Shown: positions 47,414 through 60,600 of the stretch, piece after piece
How positions within the stretch are numbered: the stretch's first letter is position 1
Layout: every line of letters begins with the position of its first letter
DNA from: Ovis canadensis
Taxonomy: Eukaryota; Chordata; Mammalia; Artiodactyla; Bovidae
Direction of reading: 5' to 3'
Assembly (NCBI RefSeq): GCF_042477335.2
Contig: NC_091257.1
Location: forward strand, 41,138,501-41,202,500
Length of the DNA stretch: 64,000 nt
Notes under the pieces: model-generated
Told to the model about the DNA's origin: nothing
Databases searched by the model: none
The model's input: only the letters and a program-made list of their open reading frames with translations
Translations under genes and position numbers: made by a program

Positions 47414-47684
47414 GCATGTGATGGGGGTGTGGCTTGATGGAAATGATGAGATGTGTGTGGGGTAGGCCTCGGAGTTCTTGGCCTCGTCACAGCTCTGACA
47501 CTCACAAAGCCTGCAAAAGGACTCTACAAAAAGTCTCTGGCCCTCTGTTCATCTTGGGGTTGCTCTTTCTTTTTTGATAGTTTATTTTTACTAGATCTGT
47601 TATTACTACATTGCTTCATTTTCCTTTGAGCAGAGGAGAGAGAGGGTGGGGGTTTCTTTTCAAGAAGTAAGTTAGATAAGTGCA

Positions 47685-47894
47685 TGCCTACTCAATCCCA
47701 AAGTTATATCTGATTCTTTGTGACCCCATCTACTGTAGCTCGCTGGCTCCTCTTTTGTCATGGGATTTCTCAGGCAAGAATACTGGAGTGGATTGCCATT
47801 TCCTTCTCCAGGGGAACTTCCCAACCCAGGGATTGAACCCATGTCTTCTGCATTGGCAGGCGGATTCTTTACCACTGGCCACCAGGGAAGCCCA
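47685..47894 (-). repeat. Bov-tA SINE, diverged
   Basis: Antisense copy: gttatatctgattctttgtg to ctggccaccagggaagccc. Confidence 0.88.
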
Positions 47895-48539
47895 CTGGAG
47901 GAAAAAAAATGAGAAGCACTGTGCTGCATGTCTTCATATTCTGTTGAAAAGTTCTTACTGTTAAAACTGAGGGAAGAGAGACACCATTTAAGCTGTACCA
48001 GAGTAACTGCACCACTTGGCTTTGCAATACAAGTCTGCCCTTTGAACTTTGCTGTTAAGGATTGGGGTTCATGGTGGCGAGAGAAAGGGCTCCAGGCTGA
48101 TCCCAATGTGTGACTGCACAATCAGACTCTCTTTCCCATTCCTCTGCTTCTTAGTGAATAAGAGCAAATGACTTCTGAATACATTAACAGCTGTCCTTTC
48201 ATAATTTATCACATTTGCTATACAGCCTACCTTACAAATCAGGTTTTGTTCTCTTGCTTTAATGAAACATATAGGTTCATAACTGTAGTATGAAATGTGT
48301 TCTTTTGCTGCTTTTATTCTTGTCATAGTACATGTATATTTTCCTAAGAAGTCTTTATTTACTCTTCATTCATCATGCCACAAGTCAAATAAAGAAAGAT
48401 TTATAACCAGGAGATTGTAATCTTAATAAAATAAATTTAAATGCACCCAAGCATTTTTCAGAGTGGCTATTTTTTTTTTATTAAAAAGGTCTTACTGTTA
48501 TGAATTTTGAACTCATAATCTCCTCTCCAAGATGGGGGT

Positions 48540-48740
48540 GAAATGAGCAGGACTAGAAGGTAGTAGATGAAAGACTAGTCCTGGATCACACACGAACCAG
48601 TTTTGTGACTCTAACTGCCTTGAGCTAGTTTCTTTTTTTAAAAAAATTAATTTTCTTAGCTTTAGTTTATTCCTCTGAGACTAGTGTTCTGGTCTAAAAT
48701 TCTTTCCAGCTTTGTGATTCCATGATTCTGTCTTAAAACA
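48540..48740 (+). repeat. Probable MIR SINE
   Basis: Order of ccagttttgtgactctaact, then agctttagtttattcctctg and a terminal ttccatgattctg suggests sense MIR with an internal insertion of T/A-rich sequence. Confidence 0.45.
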
Positions 48741-49191
48741 ATGTGAACATTAAATGTTACCATAAAATATTAGAAGTCTTTTATTTATGACAGTGAATTA
48801 TTTTATGTATATGTAGTTTTCTAGGTACATGACTTAGTGCGTAGTCTTGTTTGCATTTTTATTGACTGGGTTACAACCTACTCTACTTCTGGTGAATGAG
48901 TCTTTAGCTAACTAAAGGCTGTATGCCATCTTATATAACTTAACCCTTTCACATTTTTGGAAAGGTAGGAGTTGATTGCATGTATGATTGGTTTTTGATA
49001 GCCTTTAAATATCCTATACTTCAAAGAAACAAAAGTAACCAGCTAAAAGTTTTCATGTCAAAACAATAATTTTACCATTGAAATAAAGTTAACACTACAA
49101 AGAAGGAAGATCACCTTAAGCAGTTCTCCATATATATTTTTTCCCTAGATTTTGTGATTAGAATTCTTTATTTTTATTTTTTAACTTAAAA

Positions 49192-49354
49192 AATTTAATT
49201 TAATTTGGCTGCATCAGGTCTTAGTTGCTCATGGGCTTAGTAGTTTAGGTGCCCGGGCTTAGTTGCCCAGCGGCATGAGGGATCTTAGTTCCCAGACCAG
49301 GGATGGAACCCACGTCCCCTGCACTGGAAGGCACTGGACCACCAGGGAAGTCCC
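49192..49354 (-). repeat. CHR-type SINE
   Basis: Antisense copy: tttggctgcatcaggtctta to actggaccaccagggaagtcc. It ends about 280 bases before the second coding exon. Confidence 0.8.
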
Positions 49355-49632
49355 TATATGTTTCTTTCTAACTGCGCATAAAAAGAGCCTTTTATTTATT
49401 TCTTTTCAATGAAATGAACATAATTAGAGATATTTTCGATTAACAGGAAAATCATGATCTCTCCCCTTAAGCAGTGTAATAAGAAATGTCAATACATTGT
49501 ATTGAGCACAGTAGAAACTATTCTGACCTTGCTTTAACAAAATAAAATTCTGCGTTTGCTAGTCTAACTTATGTTTCTTTGATTTCACTCATGTTTTTCT
49601 CACTGCTCTCTCCCCATGACTCTTGAAACTAG

Positions 49633-49776
<144 letters not shown>

Positions 49777-50639
49777 TAGAATTTTTTCCTATGTGGTAAT
49801 TTGCAGTGTGGTCTTGGAATGATGTGTTTAGTAACGTCACCTCCATAAACCAGTTCATCTGATATGTTCCATTCTATATCCCTTGTTGAATCTTGTTCCT
49901 GGTTCTGGTCTTGCCATCTTTAGAAACATCAGTAAATGAAAGAAAATTAATTAAAGATTAAAAGAAAATGTTTCCATAATAAAAGACTAAAGAAACTAGG
50001 ATATTTTCCTGGCAGAAGGGCATACTAAAAAGGGACTTCATTATAATTTTTATTTATTTATCTGTGTTTGGTGCAACACGTGACTGAGGCTCAGTGCCAG
50101 GTGCTATGATGTGAGATAAAATTAATGTTGCCGAGGCTTCATTAGGCAAAAACGGTGAGTTGCTGATTTCTTCTGACTTCACTGAATACTAATGACATAA
50201 ACTGCAGAACCAGGTACTGTCAGTCCCCCATATCTGTGGGTTCCACATGGTCAGATTCAAACAGCTGTGATCCGTGAATACAGAGGATCAACTGTATTTG
50301 CATTTATGGGGGGAGGAACCTTACTAGAAGTGGTGTGGAACACTGAATAAGTTGCCAAAGGGGTACTGCAGAGTCTGGCTTTTCAGTTCCTGAGAATAGC
50401 TTGCGACAGTTCTCTCCAATGCAAGAGTATTAGAAGGTGCACCACTCAGGTTACTGCCAGCCCTAGAAGAATGTGTTTTTTTCTGATTTCCACTGGGTAT
50501 TTTTATTTAAGTTGAACTAATCATTAATTACAATAAAATCTATAAAAAATTCTTAAAGCTTCTTTTATCAAACCCAGGGCTAGTAAAACCTTTATTTGAT
50601 TACTCTAACAGCATCTATTTATTGTATTTACATTATTTT

Positions 50640-51135
50640 ACTTTTTATAACATTAGTTTCTGGTGTAAAGTGAGGTGATTCAGTTATATATATTTATATG
50701 CTAGGCTGTGTGTGTGCTCAGTCATGTCCGACCCACGGTGACCGCATGGACTATAGCCTTCCAGGCTCCTCTGTCCATGAGATTTTTCAAGCAATAATAC
50801 TGGAGGGGGTTGCCATTTCATTTTCCAGGGGATCTTCCCAACTCAGGGATAGAACCCAAGTCTCCTACGTCTCTTGCTTTGGCAGGTGGATTCTTTATCT
50901 CTGAGTCACCTGGGAAGCCCATATATTTATATGTATTGACATAATTATACATATGGTTTATCACAGGATATTAAGTATTCCTTGTGCTCTACAGCTGGAT
51001 CTTATTGTATATCCATTCTGTTAATATATGTAATACTTTGCATTTGCTAATCCCAAACTCCCAATCCCTCTCTCCTCCACCTCCTCTTCCTGTTGACAAC
51101 CACAAGTCTGTGCTCTGTGTCTTGTATTCACGTTA
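50640..51135 (-). repeat. L1 3' UTR, interrupted by a Bov-tA
   Basis: Antisense L1 sequence (tagtttctggtgtaaagtga before, ccttgtgctctacagctgg and gacaaccacaagtctgtgctc after) surrounds the SINE at 50701-50920. Confidence 0.65.
50701..50920 (-). repeat. Bov-tA SINE with perfect duplication
   Basis: Antisense copy flanked by atatatttatatg at 50688-50700 and 50921-50933 (13 bases). Confidence 0.93.
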
Positions 51136-51469
51136 TTTTATTAGCATTTGATTATTTTCTTTTTTTTTGGAATGTACCACTGATTTTCCTATACAGTAAT
51201 AATTTGCACATTGTCTCCATACTTCATATTTTTTCTATGGTGGTTTTTAAATGAATATACAAGTAGTGATTATTGTAGAGAATACTTGAAACTATAAAAA
51301 GAACCACTCTTAATTTTGAATATATTTTCTTCATCTATTTTTGTATGTTTAAAATGATTGACAATATCACTTATCAGTTTAGCCTGTTTTCCAGTTCATA
51401 TAATTTCAGATAGACTTAATCATTTTTATCTTAAAAAAAAATACATTCACTTGATTAATTTTTTGTTGT

Positions 51470-52003
51470 TCAGTCACTAAGTCAAGTCCAACTCTTTTCA
51501 ACCCCCTGGACAGCAGCACGCCAGGCTCCTGTCCTTCACTATCTCCTAGAGTTTGCTCATATTTATGTTCATTGAGTTGGTGATGCTATCTAACCATCTC
51601 ATCCTCTGCTGCCTGCTTCTCTCTTTGCCTTCAGTCTTTTGTAGCATCAGGGTCTTCTCCAGTGAGTTGGTTCTTCACATCAGGTGTCCAAGGTACTGGA
51701 GCTTCAGCTTCAGCATCCATCCTTTCGGTGAATATTCAGGGTTGATTTCCTTTAGGATTGACTGGTTTGATCTCCTTACTGTCCAAGGGACTCTCAAGAG
51801 TCTTCTCCAGCACCACAGTTCAAAAGCATTGATTCTTTGGTGCTCAGCCTTCTTTGTGGTCCAACTCTCACATCTGTACGTGACTACTGGAAAAACCATA
51901 GCTTTGACCATAGGGACTTTTGTTGGCAAAGTAATGCCTCTACTTTTTAATACACTGTCTAGGTTTATCATAGCTTTTCTTCCAAGGAGCAAACACCTTT
52001 AAA
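51470..52003 (-). mobile_element. BovB LINE 3' end, diverged
   Basis: It runs ttgttcagtcactaagtcaag through the conserved 3' region to gcttttcttccaaggagc. The degraded ttcag repeat end suggests an older copy, though a frame of about 105 codons remains open on the minus strand. Confidence 0.9.
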
Positions 52004-52430
52004 TTTCATAGAAAGCAGTAATACAGGACAGTATTACTGTAGATCCAGGTTAGTGGTACCACCTTTTCCTGAGCAGGTAGGTATGTGTTTTTCCTGAGTT
52101 GGTTGTTGAACCTGGAAACAGATGGTTCAGTTTCTCTACTCTTTCATTTTCTAATCCATGTTCTGAATGTTGGCACGATTATTGATTGCCCCTCTGGAAT
52201 CCTACATCCTCCTGCTCCATCCTGGAGGTCTGCCAGGTGCCTGACCCCTGCTGCCTCTCTGGGTGGAATCCACTTTCCTGGATTCCTTGGCCTCTTCTTT
52301 CCAAGGTTACTTCTCTGTTTTGCACATCAGGAATTCTGTGTGTTCCTCCTGTTATTCACTGTACTGATGTCACCAAATATTGAGTCCCTTCAGTTAGTTT
52401 CTCTAGGGAGCAAAACCTCCAGTCTGTGCA

Positions 52431-52432
<2 letters not shown>

Positions 52433-52484
<52 letters not shown>
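52433..52484. repeat. (TG)26 microsatellite
   Basis: Twenty-six uninterrupted TG units inside the MYO3A intron. Confidence 0.97.
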
Positions 52485-52486
<2 letters not shown>

Positions 52487-53431
52487 GTAGCTCGATGTGG
52501 ATATTTTGAATGTGGGGTAAGAAAGCATCAAGTCTTTTGAAGAGAGACTTGCAAAGGAAGCCTTGTTTTCTGCCCCTCCCCTCCGACCTCCTCCACTTTC
52601 ACTATTATCTTGCCCTCTCTGGGTTAATCTGCTCAGGTGACCTCAACACAGCTCCCCCACCTAGCTCTTTGGTTTGTGGCTTTCTCTGCTGGATCAGTTA
52701 ACCACTCAGTCACCTGCATTCCATGTTGAAAAATTTTGTTGCAATCTCTTCACTTCTCTCCCATTTTGTTCTTTTTTCTCTAGTGGTTTTATTTTTTTTT
52801 TATTTTTTTATTCCTTTACTGGCATTTTCATGGAGATTCATGAGTAAGAGGAAATAAATGTATATATTTAATCTGAGACTTTTGATTGAATCACAGTCTT
52901 TCAAAATTACAATAGAATTTTCAAGAACCTTTTCAGAATCTGAAACTATTACTTTATAGAAGTTAAAAAAAATGTTTTATGAGCTAGGCGTGTTCTTTGA
53001 TGATAGGCCACTTGTTATGATTTCAGAATTATTTTGTATTTCTCAATTCAAGATAGCTTTATATTTTTAGTTAAATCACACAAAAAAAACAAAGCAAAAC
53101 TTTTACTTCTCTCAATACAATTACCCAAGTAACAGAATATAAATTATGAACTTAAGCCATTTTGTCTTAAATTAATAGATAATTTACTTATTTGTGTTTG
53201 TGTATTTGAGATGTGATGCTCTGCAAATCCTTGATGGAGTCCTGAATAAAAATTTTGTATATTTATATCTTTGAGAACATTTTCAATAATGCATCTTTTA
53301 TTTTTTTTTCCATGTAAAATAACTGGAAAATTAGCATTTGAAGATTCAGTTGTTCTGTTTAACATAGGCCTAAATGGGCAAGGGAAAAAGTATAAATCTT
53401 TCCCAGAGTTTAAACTATTGAATAAGATCAG

Positions 53432-54479
53432 TTCAGTTCAGTTCAGTCGCTCAGTCGTGTCTGACTCTTTGCGACCCCATGAATCGCAGCACACCAGGCC
53501 TCCCTGTCCATCACCAACTCCCAGAGTTCACTCAGACTCACGTCCATCGAGTCAGTGATGCCATCCAGCCATCTCATCCTCTGTCATCCCCTTCTCCTCC
53601 TGCCTCCAATCCCTCCCAGCATCAGAGTCTTTTCCAGTGAGTCAACTCTTCACATCAGGTGGCCAAAGTACTGGAGTTTCAGCTTCAGCATCATTGCTTC
53701 CAAAGAAATCCCAGGGCTGATCTCCTTCAGAATGGACTGGTTGGATCTCCTTGCAGTTCAAGGGACTCTCAAGAGTCTTCTCCAACACCACAGTTCAAAA
53801 GCATGAATTCTTCGGTGCTCAGCTTTCTTCACAGTCCAACTCACATCCATACATGACAGCTGGAAAAACCATAGCTTTGGCTAGACGGACCTTTGTTGGC
53901 AAAGTAATGTCTCTCTCTGCCTTTGAATATGCTATCTAGGTTGGTCATAACTTTTCTTCCAAGGAGTAAGCGTCTTATAATTTCATGGCTGCAGTCACCA
54001 TCTGCAGTGATTTTGGAGACCCCAAAATAAAGTCTGACACTATTTCCACTGTTTCCCCATTTATTTGCCATGAAGTGATGGAACCAGATGCCATGATCTT
54101 CATTTTCTGAATGTTGAGCTTTAAGCCAACTTTTCCACTCTCCTTTTTCACTTTCATCAAGAGAGTTTTTAGTTCTTCACTTTCTGCCATAAGGGTGGTG
54201 TCATCTGCATATCTGAGGTTATTGATATTTCTCCTGGCAATCTTGATTCCAGCTTGTGCTTCTTCCAGCCCAGTGTTTCTCATGATGTACTCTGCGTAGA
54301 AGTTAAATAAGCAGGGTGACAATATACAGCCTTGACGTACTCCTTTTCCTATTTGGAACCAGTCTGTTGTTCCATGTCCAGTTCTAACTGTTGCTTCCTG
54401 ACCCGCGTACAAATTTCTCAAGAAGCAGGTCAGGTGGTCTGATATTCCCATCTCTTTCAGAATTTTCCACAGTTTATTG
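53432..54479 (-). mobile_element. BovB LINE, 1.05 kb, with perfect duplication
   Basis: Antisense copy flanked by the 13-base duplication tgaataagatcag at 53419-53431 and 54480-54492. It encodes an RT fragment on the minus strand (54451 to 53975) with GVRQGCILSP and RYADDTTLM, then a frameshift. 5' truncated; no endonuclease. Confidence 0.95.
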
Positions 54480-54719
54480 TGAATAAGATCAGCTGATGTC
54501 TTTTATGCTTAAAAAATTCCTATTCTAATTATATTGTCATTTCTTAATATTATCACTCAGGGGTAGGTGGGAGTTGAAGATTCCAGATTATAGTTAAGTG
54601 TTCTTTTGAGAGAGCAGAAAAGATTGATTAAAAAGGTCTTGAAACATCCAGTACAAGCAAAGTGGCATCCTGATGCAATGAATCAGCAGAGACTTAGCTT
54701 CTTTGAACTTTGTATATAT

Positions 54720-54960
54720 ATTTTTAAAATTTATTTTTAATTGGAGAATAATTGCGTTACAATGTTATGTTGGCTTCTGCCATAGAACAGCATGAATTAG
54801 CCATGAGTATACATATATCTCCTCCCTCCTGAACCTTCCTTCTACCCCGCCCCCCCATCCCATCCCTCTGCATTGTCACAGAGCACCTGTTAAGCTCCCT
54901 GCGTTATACAGCAACTTCCCACTAGCTATTTTACATATTGTCTTTATAATTGTATTTATT
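54720..54960 (-). repeat. L1 3' UTR fragment
   Basis: Antisense end: attggagaataattgcgttac, then ccatgagtatacatatatctc and ttatacagcaacttcccac. Confidence 0.8.
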
Positions 54961-55313
54961 ATTAGATGTAAGAGTTGGAAATATCCCTTAACGGCTTGAG
55001 AAAAAAGAATAAACAGTAGTTTATTAAAATAGTATTTCAGAAATCTGATCTATTTGAAATTCAGAGCTGGGGGAAAACATGGAAAAAGCAAAGAGCTGGC
55101 AAACTGTATGTAAGACAATTGATTTACATATGCAGGTTAGACTGATTATATATACACATAAGTGGTACAATTACCTGATTTATAAACATGAATGGTGCAG
55201 GTGTGCTTTAAAGGCACTTTCAGAAAATTGGCTTGTGGCATCAATACTTTATTCTACAAAATGACTGCTAATTATACCTCTTATCATAATAAAGCTTCAA
55301 TAAATTATTTTGC

Positions 55314-55542
55314 TGGCTTCCCTGGTGGCTCAGCGGTAAAGAATCTGCCTGCAATGCAGGAGACACAGGAGATGTGGGTTCGATCCCCTGGGTTGAGAAC
55401 ATCCTCTGGAGGAGGGCATGGCAACCCACTCCAGTCTTCTTGCTTGGAGAGTCCCCTGGACAGAGGAGCCTGGTGGGCTACAGTCCATGGGTCACAAAGA
55501 GTCGGACATGACTGAAACAACTGTGCACGCAGCAGGCGCACG
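55314..55542 (+). repeat. Bov-tA SINE with perfect duplication
   Basis: Sense copy flanked by aattattttgc at 55303-55313 and 55543-55553. Confidence 0.93.
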
Positions 55543-56126
55543 AATTATTTTGCATGAGGGTACCCAAAGGATGGCCAAATAGGAACTTTGGTAGTACCCA
55601 GAAAGTCATGCTTATAGTGCTAGACTTCTGACATGAATCTGCATAAAGACAGTGCTTCTTGGAGGGTCTGAGTAGCATCCTTGTTATCAGCCTGGCATAT
55701 GTGGGGGGTGGGTGGACTGTACCAGCTTGGACAAACTCTCACCCAGAGATTTTTCATCTTGAAAAATCATTGTATTTATATTGCAATCCAGAATTGAAAT
55801 TCGAAGAAAAGAATTACTTGCTCAGATTTTACTGGGCCAGCTATTTTCTCTATTATTTATTTGTGAGTTTTGAATGATTGCTTTCACTTTGATACAATTT
55901 TTCCTCTTCTTGTATTTTTCTTAAATTTTGTTATACTATAATTTCTTGAGCATGAATAATATACAAGGCTCTGTTTAGAAATTCTTTCCTTCTAAATTCT
56001 CTGTATGTTCATTTTCAGAACATACAGAAGAGCACTAGTTACTAGCCCTCCTACATTCCAGTTACACACTTGTAATGAAACTACAAAAGAAGAGAAGGGG
56101 TAGAAGATTTTCTCCTGTGGGAACTG

Positions 56127-56175
56127 ATATATATATATATATATATATACATATATATACATATATATACATATA
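56127..56175. repeat. (AT)n / (AC) microsatellite
   Basis: Alternating AT with periodic AC steps over 49 bases. Confidence 0.95.
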
Positions 56176-56384
56176 ATTTTTTTTGCAAAATGTTTATGGG
56201 AATTTTTATTGTCACTTAGTATTTAGGTTTTCCTAATGATGTCAGCATAAAGGGAGAACTAGTTTGTTTTTTTTTTAATTATACCTTTTGAAATACCATA
56301 CTTATATTTAATATTAATTTTTGCTTGTTGCTATTACATATCTCTTGACTGACTTGCTTTGTAAAATATAGATACCTCTTTTTT

Positions 56385-56557
56385 AAATTTAAAAAATATT
56401 TATTTATATTTATCTATGTATTTGGCTGTGTTGGTCTTAGCTGTGGTACTCAGGATCTTTAGTTTGGGCATTTGGAATTTGCTGACCAGGGATCAAACCC
56501 AGGGCCCCTCCATTGGGAGCTCTGATTCTTAGCCACTTGTCCAACAGGGAAATCCCT
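56385..56557 (-). repeat. CHR-type SINE, diverged
   Basis: It runs tatttggctgtgttggtctt to gctgaccagggatcaaacccag and ccaacagggaaatccc. Confidence 0.7.
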
Positions 56558-57898
56558 GTAGATTTTGCTTTTGCTTAGTGTTTCTTTTCACTCCTAGTGT
56601 CTACCGTGGAGGGTCAGGAGCAGGATGGATGGGGACCTTAGGAGGTGGGAGGTGGTTCATTTCTGCATATCCTTACCACTAAACCAGGAGATGAGATGAA
56701 AAAACAGGGTTGAAATTGGATTAAGTTGGTTTGGTGCTAGGCATCTACTGCAGATGATCACAGAGGGCAAAACTGAGATTTAACTATAATTTCCCCCTTC
56801 TTAGTTGGATGAACAGCAACACCTTAAGGAATATAGTCTTCTGTCTCAGCATCTGTTTGTTTAGTGTATCCTCAGCCATAAGGGAACCAAAATCCAGTTA
56901 GGACATCTTTTTGTTAAAAGGTCTTTCCCTTCATAATCCAGTCTTAGCTGTAATTGCTCCTTTCACGGCAGTACTGCAGGCTGAATTCTATTATTTATCT
57001 GAATTAGTCCTGATTTGTTCATTCTTAATAGTGACACTGCTTTTTCTCTTTGCTTTCTAATTATAGCAATTTTTCTCTTTGAAATTATATCCTTTTCAAA
57101 GGCTGGAAATTACAGGTGGCGTTTGGAAGCACAAAAGTTCAGTAAATAGTCCTAAAGCCTCACAAATGCACATTTCTGGTAACGAAAGTGATTTTCATGG
57201 ACCTGAATACTAACTTTCGTGCATTATTGGTTATTCTGTGTTTATACTTACATCTAATAAGTAAGATACAGTCCATCATGAGAAAAGGAAACTATAGGAT
57301 GACAGAAAGAAAATGAGTCAGAATGAATGAATGGTTTCTGTTTGCTCAGTTATTAGCTCTTTAATGTTGCTGCCCAGGAGAGAACATGTACATGGAAGGG
57401 GACAGGGAACTCCTGCAGGCTTGTATATGTCCCAGGGGGCAGGGAAGCAGGACAGGGCTGCAAACCTGGGCTTCTGAAGCACTCCGATGGCACTGCACTG
57501 GTTCTCCCTTTCATTAGCTGTGCACAGTGGCAGTGGAGTAGACGAATGCCGATTCTTTTCATGCTCTTAGGGCTGGGACAACCATTCCCAGCTCTCATAT
57601 AAAAGGCTGTTATTTGGTGTACTCACCACAGAACAAGACAGACAATTACCTAGAGTCATCTCATTTTTTTTGTTTAAAGGGCAGGATGGAAAAACAAGTA
57701 TGCATGTACTCCTTTATATTCTTATAACCCTGAAAATACATAAAAACATATATAATGCTAGTATATCTTTTTTCCCTAGTAGTACTTTGATGCTTGCAGA
57801 TACATCTGCTCTCTGAATAGGAGTGCAAGTTTATAATATTAACCACAGAGGGAAAAATGTGAGATGTTTTGCCATTTGGTAAATCAATATATTTTGAC

Positions 57899-58116
57899 TG
57901 TGTGCTAAGTTGCTTCAGTTGTGTCCAACTCTTTGCAACCCCATAGATTGTAGCCCACCAGGCTCCTCTGTCCATAGGATTCTCCAGGCAAGAATATTTG
58001 AGTGGGTTGCCATGCCTTTCTTGAGGGGGTCTTCCCAATCCAGGGATCAAATCTATGTCTCCTGTAGCTCCTGCATTATAAGCAGATTCTTCAATGCTGA
58101 GCCACCAGGGAAAACC
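57899..58116 (-). repeat. Bov-tA SINE with duplication
   Basis: Antisense copy flanked by atattttgac at 57889-57898 and 58117-58126. Confidence 0.93.
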
Positions 58117-58624
58117 ATATTTTGACCAGGCAGATGAAAAGATTTCTTCTACATTTTCTTGTTTATCAAAGATATCTTGTTGCTCACATTACCAGTGTTT
58201 GATGGTGTTTTCCTAAGAATGTTGAAATGCTTTAGGATGAGGGATGCTGTTTAATATCTTGATTTAGTGGTTACAGGATTGTACACAATTACCAAAATAC
58301 ATCAAAGTGCATCCTTCAGTGAGTCAATTAGAATGTGTGTCTGTAATAGCTTAAACATACTACTTCTAGTTTACAAGTTAGAAATGTAATGTGAAAATTG
58401 TACATATTACAGTATTACACGTTAGGAAACATTATTAGGTGATGGTGTCACTCTTATTAATCTTTTATCAGTCTTTCATTGGAATGCAGAATTTGCTACA
58501 TCAGTATATGTATTTTATTGATATTGAGTCATACATTTCGTACTTTGAAGAGGCACCTTCCATTTCATATAAAAAGATGGCCTTCTGTCATTATATGTGT
58601 GTACATGCATAAGTGTCCAGGACT

Positions 58625-58811
58625 AAAGTATATTCATCCAGTCGTTTACTAATTCCATAAATATCTATTACTTTGGGCCAAGCATTTTGGTAGGTTCTGG
58701 ATATTCAGTAGAGAATGAGACCAGCTGTCATCCTGGTACTTAGAGTCTAATAGTGCAGAAAGATAATTTAAAGCTTAATAGACAAATTAATTAAATAATT
58801 ATACATGGTTA
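58625..58811 (-). repeat. L2 3' end
   Basis: Antisense L2: tattcatccagtcgtttact, then ttgggccaagcattttggtag and ctggatattcagtagagaatg. Confidence 0.6.
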
Positions 58812-58822
58812 TTGATACTATG

Positions 58823-59039
58823 GGCTTCCCTGGTGGCTCAGTGGTAAAGAATCTGCCTGCAATGCAGAAGATCCAGGTTTGATTCCTGGATTGGGAAGAT
58901 CTTCTGAAGGAGGGCGTGGCAACCCACTCCAGTACTCTTGCCTGGAGAATCCCATGGACAGAGGAGCCTGGCTGGCTGCATACAGTTCATAGGGTTGCAC
59001 AGAGTTGGACATGACTAAAGCGACTAAGCAGCAGTAGCG
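58823..59039 (+). repeat. Bov-tA SINE with perfect duplication
   Basis: Sense copy flanked by ttgatactatg at 58812-58822 and 59040-59050. It landed at the end of the L2 fragment. Confidence 0.94.
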
Positions 59040-60339
59040 TTGATACTATGAATAGAAATGGAGGGCTAATAAAGAATGAAAAAGACCTTATGTGAAGAGA
59101 GAAGTCAAGGAAGGCCTAGATGAGTGGGTAACACGTAAGCTTCCACCTAAAAAAAAAAAGAAACAAACCGAGGATCCTGTTAGTACCTTTGTTCTTTAAT
59201 ATACATTCCAGACACTCTGGTAAGACTCAGCCCCATCTCAAACCCACGGAAGCAGAAACTCCGAGAAGGAGGGCTCAGAAACTTATTTTTTAAACAAGTC
59301 CTAAGGTGATTCTTATCAAAGGGAAGTTTGGAAAATCCTGCCAGAGGTCCTTGGATTTCAGGGTGCGTTAGAAATAGTCTGGGACTTCTGCTTCTGGCCG
59401 TCACAGTAAATTGTGTCACATTGCACAGTTGTACTGTAAATACCTAAAATAGAATATATTTTTAAAAACATAACAGTTTTCCAACACTGTGAAAGAGACA
59501 GCTTAGGCTTGTGACATTGAGAAAAGGAAATTTAGAGGAACACTACAATCATTGCATCTTTATTCTGGGAGACAGTTTTCAGACCACGGGCATAAGGAGG
59601 ACGTTCTCAAGGAGATCACAGCAATCTTGCTGAACTGAAAAGACTGTTAAGACAGAAGTGACTGGAATTTTCAAACAGAGAGTTAAGCAGAAAAAACACT
59701 TCAGAAATCTGCATAGGGGTTCTCTTGAGTCTTTGGAAACCAAGCTGGAGATGTATAGGGCAAGATTCTAGGCAGTTGGGCAACGAACAATAATAAGGGT
59801 AAGAATTACTGAAAAGCAGTAATATGAACAACTACTGGAGTTTGTGCAAGCTGGAGAGATACTTGAGTTCTGACCAGTCAAATTGAGGAATTTTTGTTGA
59901 ACATCTAAGACACTTAGTAGAGACCTTGCTGACAGGTTATGTGTTAAAGGAAGGGTTAACCTCACCCTAGAATAAGAACTACCCTTGGCCTCCTATAAAA
60001 ATTTCAAAAACAGAGCTTGAAATGTTCACGTCAGTCCCCAAGTAGATGAACTGCCTAACAGAACAAAATTCAACATTCATTAAGAGAAGACAGCAAAATC
60101 TGAACATTTAAATGTGAAATTAGTTATGGCCATCATTTAATAAAAATTAATAAATAGGTTAAAAAAGCAGGAAAAGGTAACCCATTGTCAGAAGAAAAAT
60201 CAGTCAAATGAAACAGACCTAGAACTAATCAGGATGATGGAATTAGCAGATAAAGACTTTAAAATAGCTATTATAATAGTGTTCTTGAATGAAACTTCAA
60301 GAAGAGTTAGGTTAAAATGAAAAAAAGGAAAGGAGAGGG

Positions 60340-60600
60340 CAATTCAGATTAAAACCACAATGAAACTACTAGTACGCACTCCCTAAAATGACTAAAATTT
60401 AAAAGACTGATAATTCCCAGTGTTGGTGAGGTTGTGAAGCAAACAACATTTTTAGATTATTTAGGCAGTGTGAAATGGTGCAGTCACTCTGCAGGCAATA
60501 TAGCTAATGTCTTATTACATCTATAGTTACCTTATGATCTAAAAGTGTCGCTTGTAGGCATTTGCTAAAAATTGGTTTCTATAAAAAGAATCAAACACTT
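60340..60600 (+). repeat. L1 ORF2 fragment, decayed
   Basis: Motifs attaaaaccacaatgaaac, cccagtgttggtgaggttg and gtgaaatggtgcagtcactc match the L1 ORF2 end. Confidence 0.65.

Noticed and set aside
50220-50300. Short segment resembling a Tigger/MER2 end (tatctgtgggttccacatgg).
   Set aside because: Too short and diverged to support a family call by eye.
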